This document shows, one piece after another, positions 63,093 to 64,000 of a stretch of DNA of 64,000 nucleotides. How positions within the stretch are numbered: the first letter of the stretch is position 1; each line of letters begins with the position of its first letter. Location of the stretch: NCBI GenBank assembly GCA_011389895.1, contig JAABTN010000006.1, forward strand, positions 1 to 64,000, written 5' to 3'. This DNA comes from Maritimibacter sp. (GTDB lineage Bacteria > Pseudomonadota > Alphaproteobacteria > Rhodobacterales > Rhodobacteraceae). A program made the position numbers and the translations under genes. A model generated the notes under the pieces. The model saw only the letters and a list, made by a program, of their open reading frames with translations. It was not told the origin of the DNA and did no database searches.

Positions 63093-64000
63093 ATGTGGAT
63101 GTTCGTTCGCCTAATCAGACGTTGTCACAGGGACCGGCGCAGGATCGCCGTAGCCTTTGCGTTGCTGTTCGGGGCCGGTGTGGTCGAGGTCTGGGGAAAA
63201 TTCCAGATTTTCCCGCCCGGTGTGCTCGAGGTTTTCGTGGGTCTTGGCCTGATGTCCTTCGTCGGCTTATTCCTTTTGATGGCGGGCCTTGCCCTTCCCA
63301 ACATGCGCCATATCTACGCGCCGCTCGGCTTTACCCTGTTCGGGGCCGCCGTGCTTGGGCGGGTCTTCCCCGGCTCGGCCTTTTCGCTGCTGACCATTAC
63401 CGAGGGCGGTGTCCGCGCCATCGGCGGGCTCGCGACCATGGCGATCTTCGTGCACCTGTTCTTTTATGGCCGCTGGTCGGACCGGGTTTTCAAATCCGGG
63501 CGCGCCCGGACCACGGCGCGCGCCACCTCGCAGCTTGAGGCCGACATTCTCTGGCATGGTCTGGTCCCGACGCCGGGTCGGCGCGAATCCCTGCATGATC
63601 CCGACGTTCTGTCGGTGGATTGGGTCGACCGCGAACGCTCGCGCGTGCGAATAATCCGGTGGTCACCGCCGGAAGCGAAATACGAAGAGCATATCCAGAT
63701 CGAGGACATGATGCCCGGCACCTTCGTGCTGTATTCCTACGTCCGGGAGATCAAAGGGTCGGACAAGATCGAAAAGGGCATCCGTGCCGTGAAGATGATC
63801 GACATGGTCGACAAGCGGGTGGTGTATGTCACCGAATACCGTCACGACCGGGCCCTGCGCCACGTCTTGTTCGACTGGATCGACGATGCGCTTGGCCGAA
63901 AGCTCGACGCGCAGCTCGCCCATCTCGAAGCCTCGGTGAACCGGGCGCGCTTTCGCGGGGCCGTGCGCCGCGATCACCTTGCCGTTGGGGGCGTCTTGCG
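63093..64000 (+). CDS. Membrane protein of unknown function (3' end outside window)
   Basis: The frame is open from the ATG at 63093 (GAGGGT upstream) to the window edge, 302 codons. The product begins MWMFVRLIRRCHRDRRRIAV and has three to four hydrophobic segments (about 18-35, 46-68, 76-92 and 108-124). A basic linker follows, then a soluble region with ADILWHGLVPTPGRRESLHD and YEEHIQIEDMMPGTFVLYSY. The soluble part recurs in a regular alternating pattern but I recognise no family. It is divergent from lon. Confidence 0.78.
   Translation, partial: MWMFVRLIRRCHRDRRRIAVAFALLFGAGVVEVWGKFQIFPPGVLEVFVGLGLMSFVGLFLLMAGLALPNMRHIYAPLGFTLFGAAVLGRVFPGSAFSLLTITEGGVRAIGGLATMAIFVHLFFYGRWSDRVFKSGRARTTARATSQLEADILWHGLVPTPGRRESLHDPDVLSVDWVDRERSRVRIIRWSPPEAKYEEHIQIEDMMPGTFVLYSYVREIKGSDKIEKGIRAVKMIDMVDKRVVYVTEYRHDRALRHVLFDWIDDALGRKLDAQLAHLEASVNRARFRGAVRRDHLAVGGVL

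Overview
The window is a stretch of chromosome from a high-GC alphaproteobacterium. The best fit is the order Rhodobacterales (Roseobacter/Rhodobacter group). The reasons are the alphaproteobacterial gene blocks pyrH-frr-uppS-cdsA-dxr-rseP-bamA-skp-fabZ and prfA-prmC-DUF4167, a C4-pathway 5-aminolevulinate synthase (hemA) with an FnrL-like box upstream, a RodZ-like protein beside ispG, and several small membrane proteins of the kind found in that group. The placement rests on recognised protein families and gene order; no database search was run.

Layout. 1-11650: the end of mnmA, then a long leftward envelope/isoprenoid block (pyrH, frr, uppS, cdsA, dxr, rseP, an unlisted 43-residue membrane protein, bamA, skp, fabZ), then miaA. 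The lpxA-lpxI-lpxB genes that usually follow fabZ are not there. 11650-20150: an AraC-type regulator, a lytic transglycosylase, ssb, a CBS-domain site-2 protease, aroK-aroB, and a compact operon of a 45-residue membrane protein, a 511-residue exported protein and a XerD-type recombinase, followed by a double-hairpin intergenic repeat and a RatA/Coq10-like gene. 20230-29750: hpt, a LysR gene divergent from a cytochrome c'/diheme cytochrome c pair, a lone pilin-like gene, lipA, and oxyR divergent from katG. 29880-36160: prfA-prmC-DUF4167, with a hairpin-rich leader before the DUF4167 gene, then an agmatinase-family gene, mazG and a solitary ferric-iron binding protein gene. 36210-40160: a translationally coupled membrane serine hydrolase and cytochrome P450, ccdA and tusA. 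40270-50400: RNase E with a long leader, PBP1A, a methyltransferase, an N-acetylmuramoyl-L-alanine amidase, an aminotransferase and a DsbA-like oxidoreductase. 50490-58640: ispG, rodZ-like, hemA, a small exported protein, an M20 peptidase, and a divergent glycosyltransferase/sulfotransferase pair. 58730-64000: four tRNAs (Asp, Asp, Val, Val), a HU-like protein with a long disordered N-terminus, lon with a heat-shock-like promoter, and an open membrane-protein frame that runs off the end.

Taken together this is mostly core genome: envelope assembly (BamA, Skp, RseP, UppS, CdsA, PBP1A, amidase, transglycosylase), the MEP isoprenoid pathway (dxr, ispG), aromatic and haem biosynthesis, oxidative stress (oxyR/katG) and protein quality control (lon). 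I found no insertion sequence, prophage, CRISPR array or toxin-antitoxin locus. The less ordinary parts are the short genes, the structured leaders, the paired hairpin repeats, the P450-hydrolase pair, the glycosyltransferase/sulfotransferase pair, and a tRNA-Asp copy with an unusual base at position 15.
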